Source of the DNA: Microvirga aerilata
GTDB lineage: Bacteria; Pseudomonadota; Alphaproteobacteria; Rhizobiales; Beijerinckiaceae
Assembly (NCBI RefSeq): GCF_016743775.1
Contig: NZ_JAEQMY010000010.1
Location: 62,001 to 126,000, forward strand
DNA: 64,000 bases
Reading direction: 5' to 3'
Shown: one piece after another, positions 1-8,874 of the stretch
How the letters are laid out: each line of letters opens with the position of its first letter
Numbering within the stretch: the stretch's first letter is position 1
Program-made: the position numbers and the translations under genes
The notes under the pieces: generated by a model
Databases searched by the model: none
Told to the model about the DNA's origin: nothing
Seen by the model: only the letters and a program-made list of their open reading frames with translations

Positions 1-822
1 GAGCCCATAGGCCACCGCCGTCTGCAGGTTGGGGGCCGTGGTGAAGGCGAGGAACTGATGCGATTTCGCCAGCACCTTCATGATGTGCGGCGCGGCGCAG
101 ACGAAGCCCACCTTCCAGCCCGTTAGGCTGAAGATCTTTCCCGCCGAGCCGATCTTCACCGACCGGTCGCGCATGCCCTCCAGGCCCAGCACCGGCTGGT
201 GGCGGCGCCCGTCGAAGACCACGTGCTCCCAGACCTCATCCGAGATGGCGATGGCGTCGAAACGCCGGCAGAAATCGGCCAGCAGCGCCAAGTCCTCAGG
301 GCTGAAGACGGTGGCGGTCGGGTTGAGCGGATTGTTGAACACCACCGCCTTGGTCTTGGGCGAGAAGGCCTTCGCGAGCGCCTCTTCGGTGAGCCGGAAA
401 TGCGGGGGCTGGAGGGTGACGAATTTCGGAACGCCGCCGGCGAGCCGCACGAGGGGCAGGTAGGCGTCGTACATGGGCTCGAACAGCACCACCTCGTCGC
501 CTGGCTCCACGATGCCGAGGATCGCGCCAGCAAGCGCTTCGGTCGCCCCCGACGTCACCATCACTTCCGTGGCCGGATCCAGATCGACGCCCTGCCAGTG
601 CTTATAGTGGGCCGCAACGCCTGCGCGCAGCTCCGGAATGCCCATCATGGAGGGGTATTGGTTGTAGCCGTTCAGCACCGCATCCGCCGCCACGCGCCGC
701 ACGTCCTCCGGGCCGGGATCGTCCGGAAAGCCCTGGCCCAGATTGATCGCGCCGGTCTCCCGGGCGAGGCTCGACATCACTTCGAAGATCGTGGTGGGCA
801 GGTTGGCGAACATCGGGTTCAT
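1..822 (-). CDS. PLP-dependent class I/II aminotransferase, 3' end outside the window
   Basis: The visible 274 codons are the N-terminal two thirds of a fold-type I aminotransferase; the gene runs off the left edge. Recognisable blocks are the N-terminal INLGQGFPDD, the substrate-loop YNQYPSMMGIPELR, the cofactor-ring region TSGATEAL, the NNPLNPT motif and the Schiff-base segment GSAGKIFSLTGWKVG with its lysine. This combination fits the kynurenine/glutamine transaminase K and DapC-like branch, but the amino donor cannot be told from sequence. The ATG at 822 is preceded by GAGGAA at good spacing; a second in-frame ATG lies three codons in. It is divergent from the capD-like gene. Confidence 0.9.
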   Translation of the reverse strand, partial: MNPMFANLPTTIFEVMSSLARETGAINLGQGFPDDPGPEDVRRVAADAVLNGYNQYPSMMGIPELRAGVAAHYKHWQGVDLDPATEVMVTSGATEALAGAILGIVEPGDEVVLFEPMYDAYLPLVRLAGGVPKFVTLQPPHFRLTEEALAKAFSPKTKAVVFNNPLNPTATVFSPEDLALLADFCRRFDAIAISDEVWEHVVFDGRRHQPVLGLEGMRDRSVKIGSAGKIFSLTGWKVGFVCAAPHIMKVLAKSHQFLAFTTAPNLQTAVAYGL

Positions 823-1218
823 GCCGATTCCTCATCCGTGGATTTTGCGGTGTTGGCCTGCTTCGTATCACGGAGCGGGGGAAGTTCGAACCGGCATTCT
901 GAAACATCCGGCGCCTTCGGGCACTCCCCGTGCCATCGCCGCCTGCGAGGGGATGACAGCGCTCGCCATGGCCGCGCCTCTTGCAATTATCGCGCCCTGA
1001 GCGGCTGCCCTCGGGTCGGACCGCACTGCCCTAGGCCTCAGGCCTATATGCCGGTATTAGGCCCAATTCGGCATGAGAGGGAACGCTGCCTGGTGCCTGC
1101 CAGAGGCCCTCGCCGGGAGCATGAAAGGCGTGCTTTGGGCGCAGCCGAGAAGCAACAAGCTTACATTGACAAAGAGGTGTGCCCGTCCGATACCGCAGGC
1201 TGGGATATCGGCAAGGCT
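823..1218. other. intergenic region, 396 bp
   Basis: Divergent spacer between the aminotransferase and the capD-like gene. Open frames crossing it show no recognisable protein and the capD frame has no homologous-looking sequence upstream of 1219. The only structure I see is a candidate promoter at 1166-1194 and a fragment (about 948-960) resembling the end of the GTCATCC palindromic repeats found elsewhere in the window. Confidence 0.5.
1166..1194 (+). promoter_or_regulatory. candidate sigma70-type promoter for the capD-like gene
   Basis: A perfect TTGACA at 1166-1171 is followed after 17 bases by GATACC at 1189-1194, a poor match to TATAAT. It sits 25 bases before the ATG at 1219, so the leader would be short. 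The -35 match is good, the -10 weak. Confidence 0.3.
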
Positions 1219-3183
1219 ATGAATCGGCAGGATTTCAAGAAGACGCTCATCGTTTTCCATGATCTCGTGATGACGGGCGTTGCCGTCATCGCGACCTTCT
1301 TTGTGCGCTTCGAAGGCCCGCTTCTGAACGAGCGACTGGTTTATCTGCCGCTGTTTTTGCCCCCCTTCATCGCTTTTGCCGGGGCGATCTACTGGTTTTC
1401 CCAGCTCTACCGGTCCAAGTGGCGCTTTGCCTCCCTGCCGGATCTCTTCAACATCTTTCGCGCGTCCGGCATCCTGGCGCTGGCCCTGCTGGTGGTGGAC
1501 TACGTCCTCGTCTCGCCGCAGTTCCTCGGCGCCTTCTTCTTCGGCAAGATCTCGATCGCCCTTTATTGGTTGATACAGATGTTCCTGCTGGGCGGCCCGC
1601 GGCTGGCTTTCCGTTACCTGAAATATGCCCGCTCCCGCCATACCCTGCAGCACGACTCGAGCACCCCGACCCTACTGCTCGGGCGCGGCAGCGACATCGA
1701 GGTCATTCTCCGGGCCATCGAGGCGGGCACGGTCAAGAAGATGCAGCCCAAAGGCATCCTGTCCTACCGCTCCGACGATCTCGGGCAGTCCATGCGCGGC
1801 GTGCCGGTGCTGGGCACGTTCAACGATCTCGACCAGGTGGTTCAGGATTTCCAGGAGCGGGGCATCCCCATCCGCCGCCTCGTCGCAACCCCGGGCGCGC
1901 TGATGCCGGAGGCGAACCCGGACATGCTGCTCGCCCGCGCCCGCCGCCTCGGCCTGCCGCTGGTGCGGGTCACGAGCCTGGGCGAGGGCATGCGCAACGC
2001 GGAGCTCGCGCCGCTTGAAATCGAGGACCTGCTCCTGCGCCCCACGGTGCAGATCGACCGGCAGCGCCTCGAAACCTTCATCCGCGGCAAGCGCGTGCTC
2101 GTCACGGGCGGGGGCGGCTCCATCGGTTCGGAGATCTGCACCCGCGTCGTGGCCTTCGGGGCAAGCGACCTCATGGTGCTGGAAAGCTCCGAGCCGTCCC
2201 TGCACCACATCCTGGAAAATCCGACCCTTCTGTCGAGCGACACCAATGTGGACGGGGTCATCGCCGACGTGCGCGACCGCGAGCGCGTACGCGAGGTGAT
2301 GACCGCGTTCAGGCCCGACGTAGTCTTCCACGCCGCCGCCCTCAAGCACGTTCCGTATCTGGAGAAGAACTGGACGGAAGGGATCAAGACCAATGTCTTC
2401 GGCTCCGTGAACGTAGCCGACGCGGCGGTGGAGGCCGGCGCCGACACCATCGTGATGATCTCCACCGACAAGGCCATCGATCCGGTGTCCATGCTCGGCG
2501 CCACCAAGCGCTTTGCCGAGATGTACGGGCAGGCGCTGGACGCCGAGTTCATGGGCCGCAACGGCGCCACCCGGATCATCGCCGTGCGCTTCGGGAACGT
2601 GCTGGGCTCCGTGGGCTCCGTGGTGCCGAAGTTCAAGGCGCAGATCGCCCGGGGCGGGCCGATCACCGTCACCCACCCCGACATGGTGCGCTACTTCATG
2701 ACCACCCGCGAGGCGGCGGACCTGGTGCTCACCTCCGCCTCCCACGCGGAGGACGGCCGCACCCTGACGGCCCGGTCGAACGGCGACGAGCGCGCCTCCG
2801 TCTATGTGCTCAAGATGGGCCAGCCCGTGCGCATCTACGATCTGGCGGAGCGCATGATCCGGCTTGCCGGCTACGAGCCCGGCGAGGATATCGAGATTCA
2901 GGTCACCGGCACGCGCCCCGGCGAGCGGCTGCACGAGATTCTCTTCGCCCGCGAGGAGCCCCGCACCGAGATCGGCATCGACGGGGTCATGGCGGCCAAG
3001 CCCATCTTTGCGGACCGCTCGCGGGTCGACGGGTGGCTGACGGTCCTGGCCCGCGCCATCGCAGACGGGGACCGTTCCCTGGCCGAGCGGGTGTTCGAGG
3101 ATGCGATCCCGGAGTTCAAGCGCCGGAAGCCTGCGCCGCAGCCTGCCGCGCCATTGCCGCAAGCGCGTCTCGCGTCGAACTGA
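1219..3183 (+). CDS. membrane-bound nucleoside-diphosphate-sugar 4,6-dehydratase (CapD/WbpM/FlaA1-like)
   Basis: A 654-residue protein with four N-terminal membrane helices (about 8-30, 42-62, 82-100, 110-128), a central Rossmann-like CoA-binding-type domain, and a C-terminal short-chain dehydrogenase-like catalytic domain with TGGGGSIGSE (about 296-305), HAAALKHVP and STDKAIDPVSMLGATKR. The usual SDR tyrosine before the lysine is not present, as in the WbpM/FlaA1 class. Family members convert UDP-GlcNAc to the 4-keto-6-deoxy sugar for O-antigen or capsule. I placed the start at ATG 1219 because the frame upstream has no family sequence and AAGG precedes it. Its 3' end overlaps the opposite-strand epimerase gene by 68 bases. 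Together with that gene and the phosphosugar transferase it resembles the rhizobial QuiNAc set (WreV/WreQ/WreU). Confidence 0.9.
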   Translation: MNRQDFKKTLIVFHDLVMTGVAVIATFFVRFEGPLLNERLVYLPLFLPPFIAFAGAIYWFSQLYRSKWRFASLPDLFNIFRASGILALALLVVDYVLVSPQFLGAFFFGKISIALYWLIQMFLLGGPRLAFRYLKYARSRHTLQHDSSTPTLLLGRGSDIEVILRAIEAGTVKKMQPKGILSYRSDDLGQSMRGVPVLGTFNDLDQVVQDFQERGIPIRRLVATPGALMPEANPDMLLARARRLGLPLVRVTSLGEGMRNAELAPLEIEDLLLRPTVQIDRQRLETFIRGKRVLVTGGGGSIGSEICTRVVAFGASDLMVLESSEPSLHHILENPTLLSSDTNVDGVIADVRDRERVREVMTAFRPDVVFHAAALKHVPYLEKNWTEGIKTNVFGSVNVADAAVEAGADTIVMISTDKAIDPVSMLGATKRFAEMYGQALDAEFMGRNGATRIIAVRFGNVLGSVGSVVPKFKAQIARGGPITVTHPDMVRYFMTTREAADLVLTSASHAEDGRTLTARSNGDERASVYVLKMGQPVRIYDLAERMIRLAGYEPGEDIEIQVTGTRPGERLHEILFAREEPRTEIGIDGVMAAKPIFADRSRVDGWLTVLARAIADGDRSLAERVFEDAIPEFKRRKPAPQPAAPLPQARLASN

Positions 3184-4057
3184 CCGGCTGCCAGCCCAAG
3201 CCCCTCAGGGCCTCCGGGCTCGCCACCAGCGAGCCCGCCAGGCGCTGATAGGCCTCGTTCCGCCCCGCGAGCGTGGCCGCTCCCCTCAGCACGAAGGACG
3301 GAACTGGGATCAGGCCCGGCCCACGGCCCAAGCCCTCCCGCAGAGCGGTGACGATCTCCGGGATGGTCACCGGCTCGGGATCGGCGGCAATGAAGGGGCG
3401 TCGCAGGGGACCGGGCGCCCTCAGGACCGCGTCCACCGCCGCAGCCAGGTTATCGAGGGACAGAAGCGAGCGCTTGGCCCTCAGGCCTCCCAGGGGCAGC
3501 GGCCAGGGCGACTGCGCCAGGCCCAGCAAAGCGCCCATGTTGCCCTTCACGCCCGGTCCGTAGACGAGAACCGGGCGAAGGGCCGCCCAGTCGAGGCCGA
3601 GCTCGCCCAGGCCCTTTTCGGCGTCCAGCTTGGAGCGGCCGTATGGATCCGTGGGCTGCGCCTCATGCGCCTCGGTCAGCACGCCCTCGGCCGTGGGTCC
3701 GCTCTGGGCCCGGATGGAGGACAAAAACACGAAGCGCTTCACGCCTGCCCGCTCGGCCGCCTGGGCCAGCCTGACGGTCGCCTCCGTGTTGATAGCCCGG
3801 TAATCGTCCTCCGGGCGTCCCGACATGGCATGGGCCAGGCCTGCGGAGTGGATCACCATGTCCACGTCGCGCAAGGCTGCCGCCATGTTATGGGGCGAGG
3901 CGATGTCGCCGATGACCGCGCTCGACGCGCCCGCCGGCACCTCGGACGGACGGCGCAGGAGCACCCGCACCCGGTAGCCGCGCTTGGGCAGCTCGCTCAG
4001 CAGATGGCGGCCGATGAAGCCCGTGGAGCCGGTCAGGGCAATCAAGGGTGCATTCAT
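3116..4057 (-). CDS. NAD-dependent sugar-nucleotide epimerase/reductase (WbpV/WreQ-like)
   Basis: A 313-residue extended SDR protein. It begins IALTGSTGFIGRHL (TGxxGxxG NAD-binding loop), has HSAGLAHAM, FLSSIRAQSG and the catalytic DPYGRSKLDAE (YxxxK). Its nearest functional relatives by layout are the 4-reductases that follow a WbpM-type dehydratase in UDP-QuiNAc or UDP-FucNAc synthesis; a GalE-type epimerase is the alternative. Its ATG overlaps the stop of the upstream glycosyltransferase gene by four bases (4054-4057), so the two are translationally coupled. The last 68 bases are also coding on the other strand (end of the capD-like gene). Confidence 0.85.
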   Translation of the reverse strand: MNAPLIALTGSTGFIGRHLLSELPKRGYRVRVLLRRPSEVPAGASSAVIGDIASPHNMAAALRDVDMVIHSAGLAHAMSGRPEDDYRAINTEATVRLAQAAERAGVKRFVFLSSIRAQSGPTAEGVLTEAHEAQPTDPYGRSKLDAEKGLGELGLDWAALRPVLVYGPGVKGNMGALLGLAQSPWPLPLGGLRAKRSLLSLDNLAAAVDAVLRAPGPLRRPFIAADPEPVTIPEIVTALREGLGRGPGLIPVPSFVLRGAATLAGRNEAYQRLAGSLVASPEALRGLGWQPVSSTRDALAAMARQAAAQASGA

Positions 4058-5064
4058 CGGGAAACCTCCAAGGACAGGGTCGATCGGGAACGGGAGAAGC
4101 GCCTGAGAACCAGGCCGACGAGAACGAGGCCCAAAGCCAGGGCCGCAATCTGCACAACGCCCGAGGGCCAAAAAAGCGTCACCGCGGCAAGGCCCGCGAG
4201 CGCGATGTTCAGCCCGAGCACATGGGCGCTGACGGACAGCGCCGAAAAGCCGTTGTCGGTAGCCTTCTGGTAGAAATGGCTGCGATGGGCCTCCCACACC
4301 TTCTCGGCCCTTGCGAGGCGGCGCAGCAGGGTGATGGTGGCATCCATCAGGTAGTAGAGCGGCAGCAGGAGGGCTGCCGCGATCGCCCCGGTTGTGGCAA
4401 GTTCCAGCAGCATCCAGCCGACCAGGAGGCCGATGGGCAGCGAGCCGACGTCGCCGAGGAAGAGCCGTGCCACCGGCTTGTTGAAGGGCGCGAAGCCGAG
4501 GCAGGCCCCGCAAAGGGCGAGGGCGAGGCAGACCACCGCCATCGGTGCGCCGGCCATGGCCCCGAGGACGGTGATGGCCGCCGTGACCGGCACCATCTCG
4601 GCAACGGTGATCCAGTCGAGGCCATCCATGAAGTTGACGAGGTTCACGAACCAGACGCCGCCGAGAACGAGGAGAGCACGTTCCAGCCCGAGGGGCACCG
4701 CCTCCGGCAGGACGCGCCCGTCGCTTGCCCAGACCACCGCCGCCACCGCAGCCGCCTGCAGGAGGAGGCGGGGACCCGCCGGCAGCGGGCGGATGTCGTC
4801 TACGGCTCCAACCGCGGCGAGCGCGAGCGCGGCCACGGCCACCAGGGGGAGGGCGCCTCCCGGCATTCCAGCCGCGAGGAGGATGGTGCCGGCCACGAGG
4901 AGGCTTGCGCCGACAACCGCGATGCCTCCGCCCTGGGGGGTTGGAGTCCGGTGGCTCGAGCGCGCATTGGGACGCGCCAGCGCATAGCGGACGAGCAGCG
5001 GCCTCAGCGTGACGATCAGAAGAGCCGAAAGGAGCGCCGATACCGGCAGGGCAAGGAAGAGCAT
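4054..5064 (-). CDS. polyprenyl-phosphate N-acetylhexosamine-1-phosphate transferase (WecA/WbpL family)
   Basis: A 336-residue integral membrane protein with about ten hydrophobic helices. It carries the family landmarks NARSSHRTPTPQGGG near the N terminus, VDDIRPL (the DD motif), NLVNFMDGLD in the middle, the FLGDVGSLPIG loop and a cytoplasmic RRLARAEKVWEAHRSHFYQ segment. Such enzymes transfer a sugar-1-phosphate from a UDP-sugar to undecaprenyl phosphate and so start O-antigen or related glycan synthesis. It is followed by the coupled epimerase/reductase gene and lies 57 bases downstream of the UDP-glucuronate epimerase gene, suggesting one operon. Confidence 0.9.
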   Translation of the reverse strand: MLFLALPVSALLSALLIVTLRPLLVRYALARPNARSSHRTPTPQGGGIAVVGASLLVAGTILLAAGMPGGALPLVAVAALALAAVGAVDDIRPLPAGPRLLLQAAAVAAVVWASDGRVLPEAVPLGLERALLVLGGVWFVNLVNFMDGLDWITVAEMVPVTAAITVLGAMAGAPMAVVCLALALCGACLGFAPFNKPVARLFLGDVGSLPIGLLVGWMLLELATTGAIAAALLLPLYYLMDATITLLRRLARAEKVWEAHRSHFYQKATDNGFSALSVSAHVLGLNIALAGLAAVTLFWPSGVVQIAALALGLVLVGLVLRRFSRSRSTLSLEVSR

Positions 5065-5121
5065 GAGGGGCTTTATAGGGCAGGGGCTTGAGAACAGGCG
5101 AGGCTTTCCCGGTCCATCGGC

Positions 5122-6129
5122 TCAGACCCCATGATAGCCGCGATACCACTCGACGAAGCGCCTGACGCCCTCCTCCAGGGAGGTGGAGGGCGCAAAGCCC
5201 ACGTCGCGGCGAAGATCCGTCACGTTGGCGCGGGTCTCTAGCACGTCGCCGGGGGGCAGGGGCACATCCGCCCGAACGGCCCGTCTGCCCAGGGCCGCCT
5301 CGATCAGCGCGATCAGACGGTTCACCTCCTCGGGCGAGTCGTTGCCGATGTTGTAGACCCGGTGCGGCGCGGCGCTGGTGGCCGGGTCGGGAGCCTCGGC
5401 GTTCCAGGCCGGGTTGCCAGAGGGCGCCCGGTCCACGAGCCGCACGATCCCCTCCACGATGTCGTCCACGTAGGTGAAGTCGCGCCAGACCCGGCCGGCA
5501 TTGGCCACCTGGATCTCGCGCTCTTGAGCGATGGCGTGGGTGAACTTGTACACCGCCATGTCCGGCCGGCCCCAGGGACCATAGACGGTAAAGAAACGCA
5601 GGCCCGTCGAGGACAGGCCGAAGAGATGCGCGTAGGAATGCGCCATCATCTCGTTGGCCTTCTTGGTGGCCGCATACAGGCTGATCGGATGATCCGTGGT
5701 GTCGTGCTCGGAAAACGGCAGCTTGCGGTTGGCGCCGTAGACGGAGCTCGACGAGGCATAGACCAGGTGCTGAACCCCCGCATGCCGGCAGGCCTCCAGC
5801 AGGTTCATGAAGCCTATGAGGTTTGAGGCCGCATAGGGCTGCGGATCGACAAAGCGCACCCCCGGCTGGGCGGCAAGATGGATGACGCGCTCGAAGCGGT
5901 GGTGCTGAAACAGGTCGCGGGTTGCTTGGGCATCCGCCAGATCGAGGCGCTCGCCCAGAAAGGTGTTGTGCGGGGTGAGTCTGGCGAAGCGGGCTTCCTT
6001 GAGAGCAACATCGTAGTAGGGCGTGAAGCTGTCGACACCCACCACCGGGTGGCCCTCGGCCAGAAGCCGCTCGACCACATGATAGCCGATGAAGCCGGCT
6101 GCACCGGTGACAAGAATGGGAGAGGACAT
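5122..6129 (-). CDS. UDP-glucuronate 4-epimerase-like NAD-dependent epimerase
   Basis: A 335-residue extended SDR protein of standard length for this family. It shows VTGAAGFIGYHV, VDSFTPYYDVALKE, HLAAQPGVRF, ASSSSVYG, the catalytic SLYAATKKANE (YxxxK) and LRFFTVYGPWGRPDMA. These blocks are characteristic of LpsL/GAE-type enzymes that interconvert UDP-glucuronate and UDP-galacturonate. UDP-galacturonate is a common building block of rhizobial LPS. It is first in the apparent three-gene minus-strand operon. There is no clear Shine-Dalgarno before the ATG at 6129. Confidence 0.88.
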   Translation of the reverse strand: MSSPILVTGAAGFIGYHVVERLLAEGHPVVGVDSFTPYYDVALKEARFARLTPHNTFLGERLDLADAQATRDLFQHHRFERVIHLAAQPGVRFVDPQPYAASNLIGFMNLLEACRHAGVQHLVYASSSSVYGANRKLPFSEHDTTDHPISLYAATKKANEMMAHSYAHLFGLSSTGLRFFTVYGPWGRPDMAVYKFTHAIAQEREIQVANAGRVWRDFTYVDDIVEGIVRLVDRAPSGNPAWNAEAPDPATSAAPHRVYNIGNDSPEEVNRLIALIEAALGRRAVRADVPLPPGDVLETRANVTDLRRDVGFAPSTSLEEGVRRFVEWYRGYHGV

Positions 6130-6262
6130 GCTGAGCCCGTTTCACGAAGGTGCGGGCACCATAGTGGATTTTTCAGTAAAGGGGAGACCGTTCGCACAAG
6201 GCGCAGCCCTCGCCGGGCGAAGGCTGCCGGTGATGTGGGCGATCTACACCCTTGCGTGCGGC

Positions 6263-7669
6263 TTAGATGATGAAGAAGTCCTTGTAGGTCAGGCCCAGAT
6301 CCTTGGAGAGGGTGGCGATCTCCACCGCCTTGACCTTCGAGCCCGATCCGTCGGCGTCGTAGAGGAGCTTGCCTTTGGCCTTGTCGTAGATGATGAAGTC
6401 GTTCTTGTCCTTGGCCTTGGAGCCCTTGGCGAAGAAGCTGCTCTTCAGCTGCCCCGGCCTGCTCTCAGTGCCGGTACCAAGGGCGCTGAAGAAGGCGTTG
6501 TCGAGCCAGATCGCGTCGTCCTTGACGCTGAAGTCGACGATCTTGTCCTTGTTGGTTTTCGAGCTTGGCTTCGAGTCGAACACGAAGCAATCCTTGCCCG
6601 TGCCGCCGGTGAGCTGGTCGTTGCCGGAGCCGCCCCAGATCTTGTCGCTGCCGCCCTTGCCGTCGATCGTGTCCTTGCCCCCGTGTCCGTAGAGCTTCTC
6701 GCTGCCGGCCTTGCCCTTGATGGTGTCGGCCTTGTTGGCCTGGAAATCCGCCGCCATTGTCGTAGTGTCGACGAAGACAGGGTCGGAGACGACGATCTCG
6801 AAGGAAACGGAAGCCTTGGAGGAGCGTGAGCCGTCCAGGCCGGAACCTTGGGTGAAGACGAGCTTGCGCACGGCCTCCTGCACCTCGGCCGGAGTGCCGG
6901 TGACGGTGTAGATTCCGGTTTCCGGATCATAGGTGCCACCGCCGAGGCTGGAGGCCAGGAAGCCGCCCTTCTTCGGATCGCTGATCTTGACCGTGAGGGT
7001 CAGCTTGTCGTTGTTCGGGTCCGTGATCGTCACCGATGACAACGGGTGGCCCCCGTCCGTGATCGCCTTGCGCGCCGGAAGGCCGGTGATCTCGGGAGGG
7101 AGGTTCAAGCCGCCCGTGCCGCCCCAATTGCTGCCGCCCCTGTCCGTTGTCTCATGATGCTCCGCAAGCCATTTCGTGAAGACCACGTATTCCTCGGTGA
7201 CCTCGTGGCCGGTCTTTCCGTCGCCGTCGTTCTCGATCGTGATGCCGATGGTTCGCTGAAAATCGGGCGGGAGCGATGCCGCCGTGTTGTCGTAGGTCAG
7301 GGCTCGGATGAACTTCTGGGCAATGGCAGGCGGAGCCGGTCTGAAACCGTCCGGCTCGTCCGGATCGGGGAAAGCAATGGTAAAATTGTAAGTCTCGGAC
7401 CCGCCGACCAGGACGACGGCAGGAAAACCATCGATGGAGATCTTGCTCAACGTATTGAAGCCGTCGGATAGGGTCACCCCGCGTCCCGTCGCGATCCCGA
7501 GGCGGTCATGCACCGGGTCGGGCGACCACACACTGACTGTGATGTACATGATGCCATAGCCGCTGATGACTTCGGCATTGCCGCCCCAGTCGAGAAGTGC
7601 GGGCCCGTCCCCATCTCTTATGCGCGTGAAGTCGCCGTCGAGATTCCATGTATCGATGGTTTTGGCCAT
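6263..7669 (-). CDS. RTX-type calcium-binding repeat protein
   Basis: A 468-residue acidic protein without a classical signal peptide. Residues 1 to about 190 form a region I cannot assign. About 190-300 looks like a cadherin/Ig-type beta domain (PPEITGLPARKAI, TITDPNNDKLTLTV). About 325-362 carries at least four glycine/aspartate nonapeptides such as GGKDTIDGK, GGSDKIWGG, GSGNDQLTG and GTGKDCFVF, followed by the usual RTX C-terminal cap ending in hydrophobic DFFII. That architecture predicts type I secretion and calcium-dependent folding outside the cell. No HlyB/HlyD/TolC-type genes are adjacent. AAGGAAAT precedes the ATG at 7669. Upstream DNA (7690-7800) is conspicuously AT-rich. Its place beside polysaccharide genes hints at a surface or matrix role, which is inference. 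Confidence 0.85.
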   Translation of the reverse strand: MAKTIDTWNLDGDFTRIRDGDGPALLDWGGNAEVISGYGIMYITVSVWSPDPVHDRLGIATGRGVTLSDGFNTLSKISIDGFPAVVLVGGSETYNFTIAFPDPDEPDGFRPAPPAIAQKFIRALTYDNTAASLPPDFQRTIGITIENDGDGKTGHEVTEEYVVFTKWLAEHHETTDRGGSNWGGTGGLNLPPEITGLPARKAITDGGHPLSSVTITDPNNDKLTLTVKISDPKKGGFLASSLGGGTYDPETGIYTVTGTPAEVQEAVRKLVFTQGSGLDGSRSSKASVSFEIVVSDPVFVDTTTMAADFQANKADTIKGKAGSEKLYGHGGKDTIDGKGGSDKIWGGSGNDQLTGGTGKDCFVFDSKPSSKTNKDKIVDFSVKDDAIWLDNAFFSALGTGTESRPGQLKSSFFAKGSKAKDKNDFIIYDKAKGKLLYDADGSGSKVKAVEIATLSKDLGLTYKDFFII

Positions 7670-7866
7670 AGGATTTCCTTGAAGATAGGCATGCGCCGCT
7701 TGATCTTCGCAGCGCCTTCTAAGACTTCCCATACGTTATTACATATATATACTGCAACCCAAAATGCCTTAACGAAAGGGTTGTCCCAGATGCTGCCAAA
7801 CGGGCCTATGCCGTAAAGTGAATAGTCCCTCGCTCATGGCGCGAAGTTTGCTAGAAGAAGATCCGA

Positions 7867-8778
7867 TCAGCCCTCAGTGGCCTGTGCCAGAGCAGGCTCA
7901 TGCCGTTCCGCCGCTGCTTCCCGATCCGCCGGCTCGAATGTGAAGTGTTGCCGCTCCCGGGCCATGAAGGCTGTGGGCATCACGGCCTGCATCTCGGCTT
8001 CGGCCTGGCGCAGGAAGGCGTCGTCGTGGCCGGGATAAAGGTGGAAGATCGCCAGCGCCTTGACGCCGGCCTTCTGCGCAAGCTCCACGCCCTTTTGCCA
8101 GGTGGAGTGGCCCCAGCCGCGGCAATATGAGTATTCCGCGTCCGAGAACATGCCGTCGAAGATCATGAGGTCGGCATCCCGGACGAACTCCATGAGGCCG
8201 GGATCGGGCCAGGGGTCGCTGTGCTCCACGTCGCTGATGTAGCAGACGCTGCGGCCGCCGTGGCTGAGGCGGTAGCCAGTGGCGCCGCCGGGGTGGTTCA
8301 GGAGATGGGTGTCGATCCGGGTTCCGTCGTCGAAGGTCAGGGGCTCTCCGGCCAGGAAGCCGTGATGCTCGAAGCGGGCGGGAAGCTGGCCGAGGCGCAC
8401 CGGGAACAGCGGCGGCGCGAAGAGACGGCCCAGGGCGTCCATGGCGCTGTCCCCTTCCAGGTTGCCGCAATAGGTGCGGATCACCCGCTCCTTGGCCAGA
8501 AGGGCGGGCTTGAAGAAGGGCAGGCCGCTGATGTGGTCGAGATGAAGGTGGCTGAAGAGGATGTCGATCTTGTCGGGCGCCGAGGGGCCGATCTCCATCC
8601 CCAGGGCCGAAAGGCCGGTGCCCGCATCGAGGATGAACATGCGCTCGCCGCAGCGGACTTCGACGCAGGGCGTATGGGAACCGAACTCGACGAATTGCGG
8701 ACCGGATGCGCAGGTCGAGCCCCGAGTGCCCCAGAACCGGACCTGCAACGCCTCAGAGGATGCAACGCGCCTTACCAT
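7867..8778 (-). CDS. metallo-beta-lactamase-fold hydrolase
   Basis: About 303 residues with VRFWGTRGSTCASG at the start, the metal site HLHLDHISG, then LLNHPGGATGYRL, SDVEHSD, FDGMFSDAEY, GWGHSTWQKG and AIFHLYPGHDD. These are the ordered metal ligands of the MBL-fold hydrolases similar to phosphodiesterase or tRNase Z-like proteins that occur singly in alphaproteobacteria. The substrate is not deducible. I chose the ATG at 8778; a GTG at 8826 in the same frame would add 16 residues with no family resemblance. Confidence 0.85.
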   Translation of the reverse strand: MVRRVASSEALQVRFWGTRGSTCASGPQFVEFGSHTPCVEVRCGERMFILDAGTGLSALGMEIGPSAPDKIDILFSHLHLDHISGLPFFKPALLAKERVIRTYCGNLEGDSAMDALGRLFAPPLFPVRLGQLPARFEHHGFLAGEPLTFDDGTRIDTHLLNHPGGATGYRLSHGGRSVCYISDVEHSDPWPDPGLMEFVRDADLMIFDGMFSDAEYSYCRGWGHSTWQKGVELAQKAGVKALAIFHLYPGHDDAFLRQAEAEMQAVMPTAFMARERQHFTFEPADREAAAERHEPALAQATEG

Positions 8779-8874
8779 GTCAGGATCATGACCAATCGAA
8801 AACCCTGTTGATGTGCGATAGCGCACACAGGTTCAGCAGAGCCCGAGCCGAGGGGCTGGTCAAGGCCAAATATG

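Noticed and set aside
199..1218. In-frame extension of the capD-like gene by 340 residues
   Set aside because: The extension is antisense to the aminotransferase gene and lacks family sequence; the real start is ATG 1219.
3116..6145. 1009-residue minus-strand open frame
   Set aside because: It merges one real gene (3116-4057) with out-of-frame reading of two others; real genes there overlap or lie in other frames.
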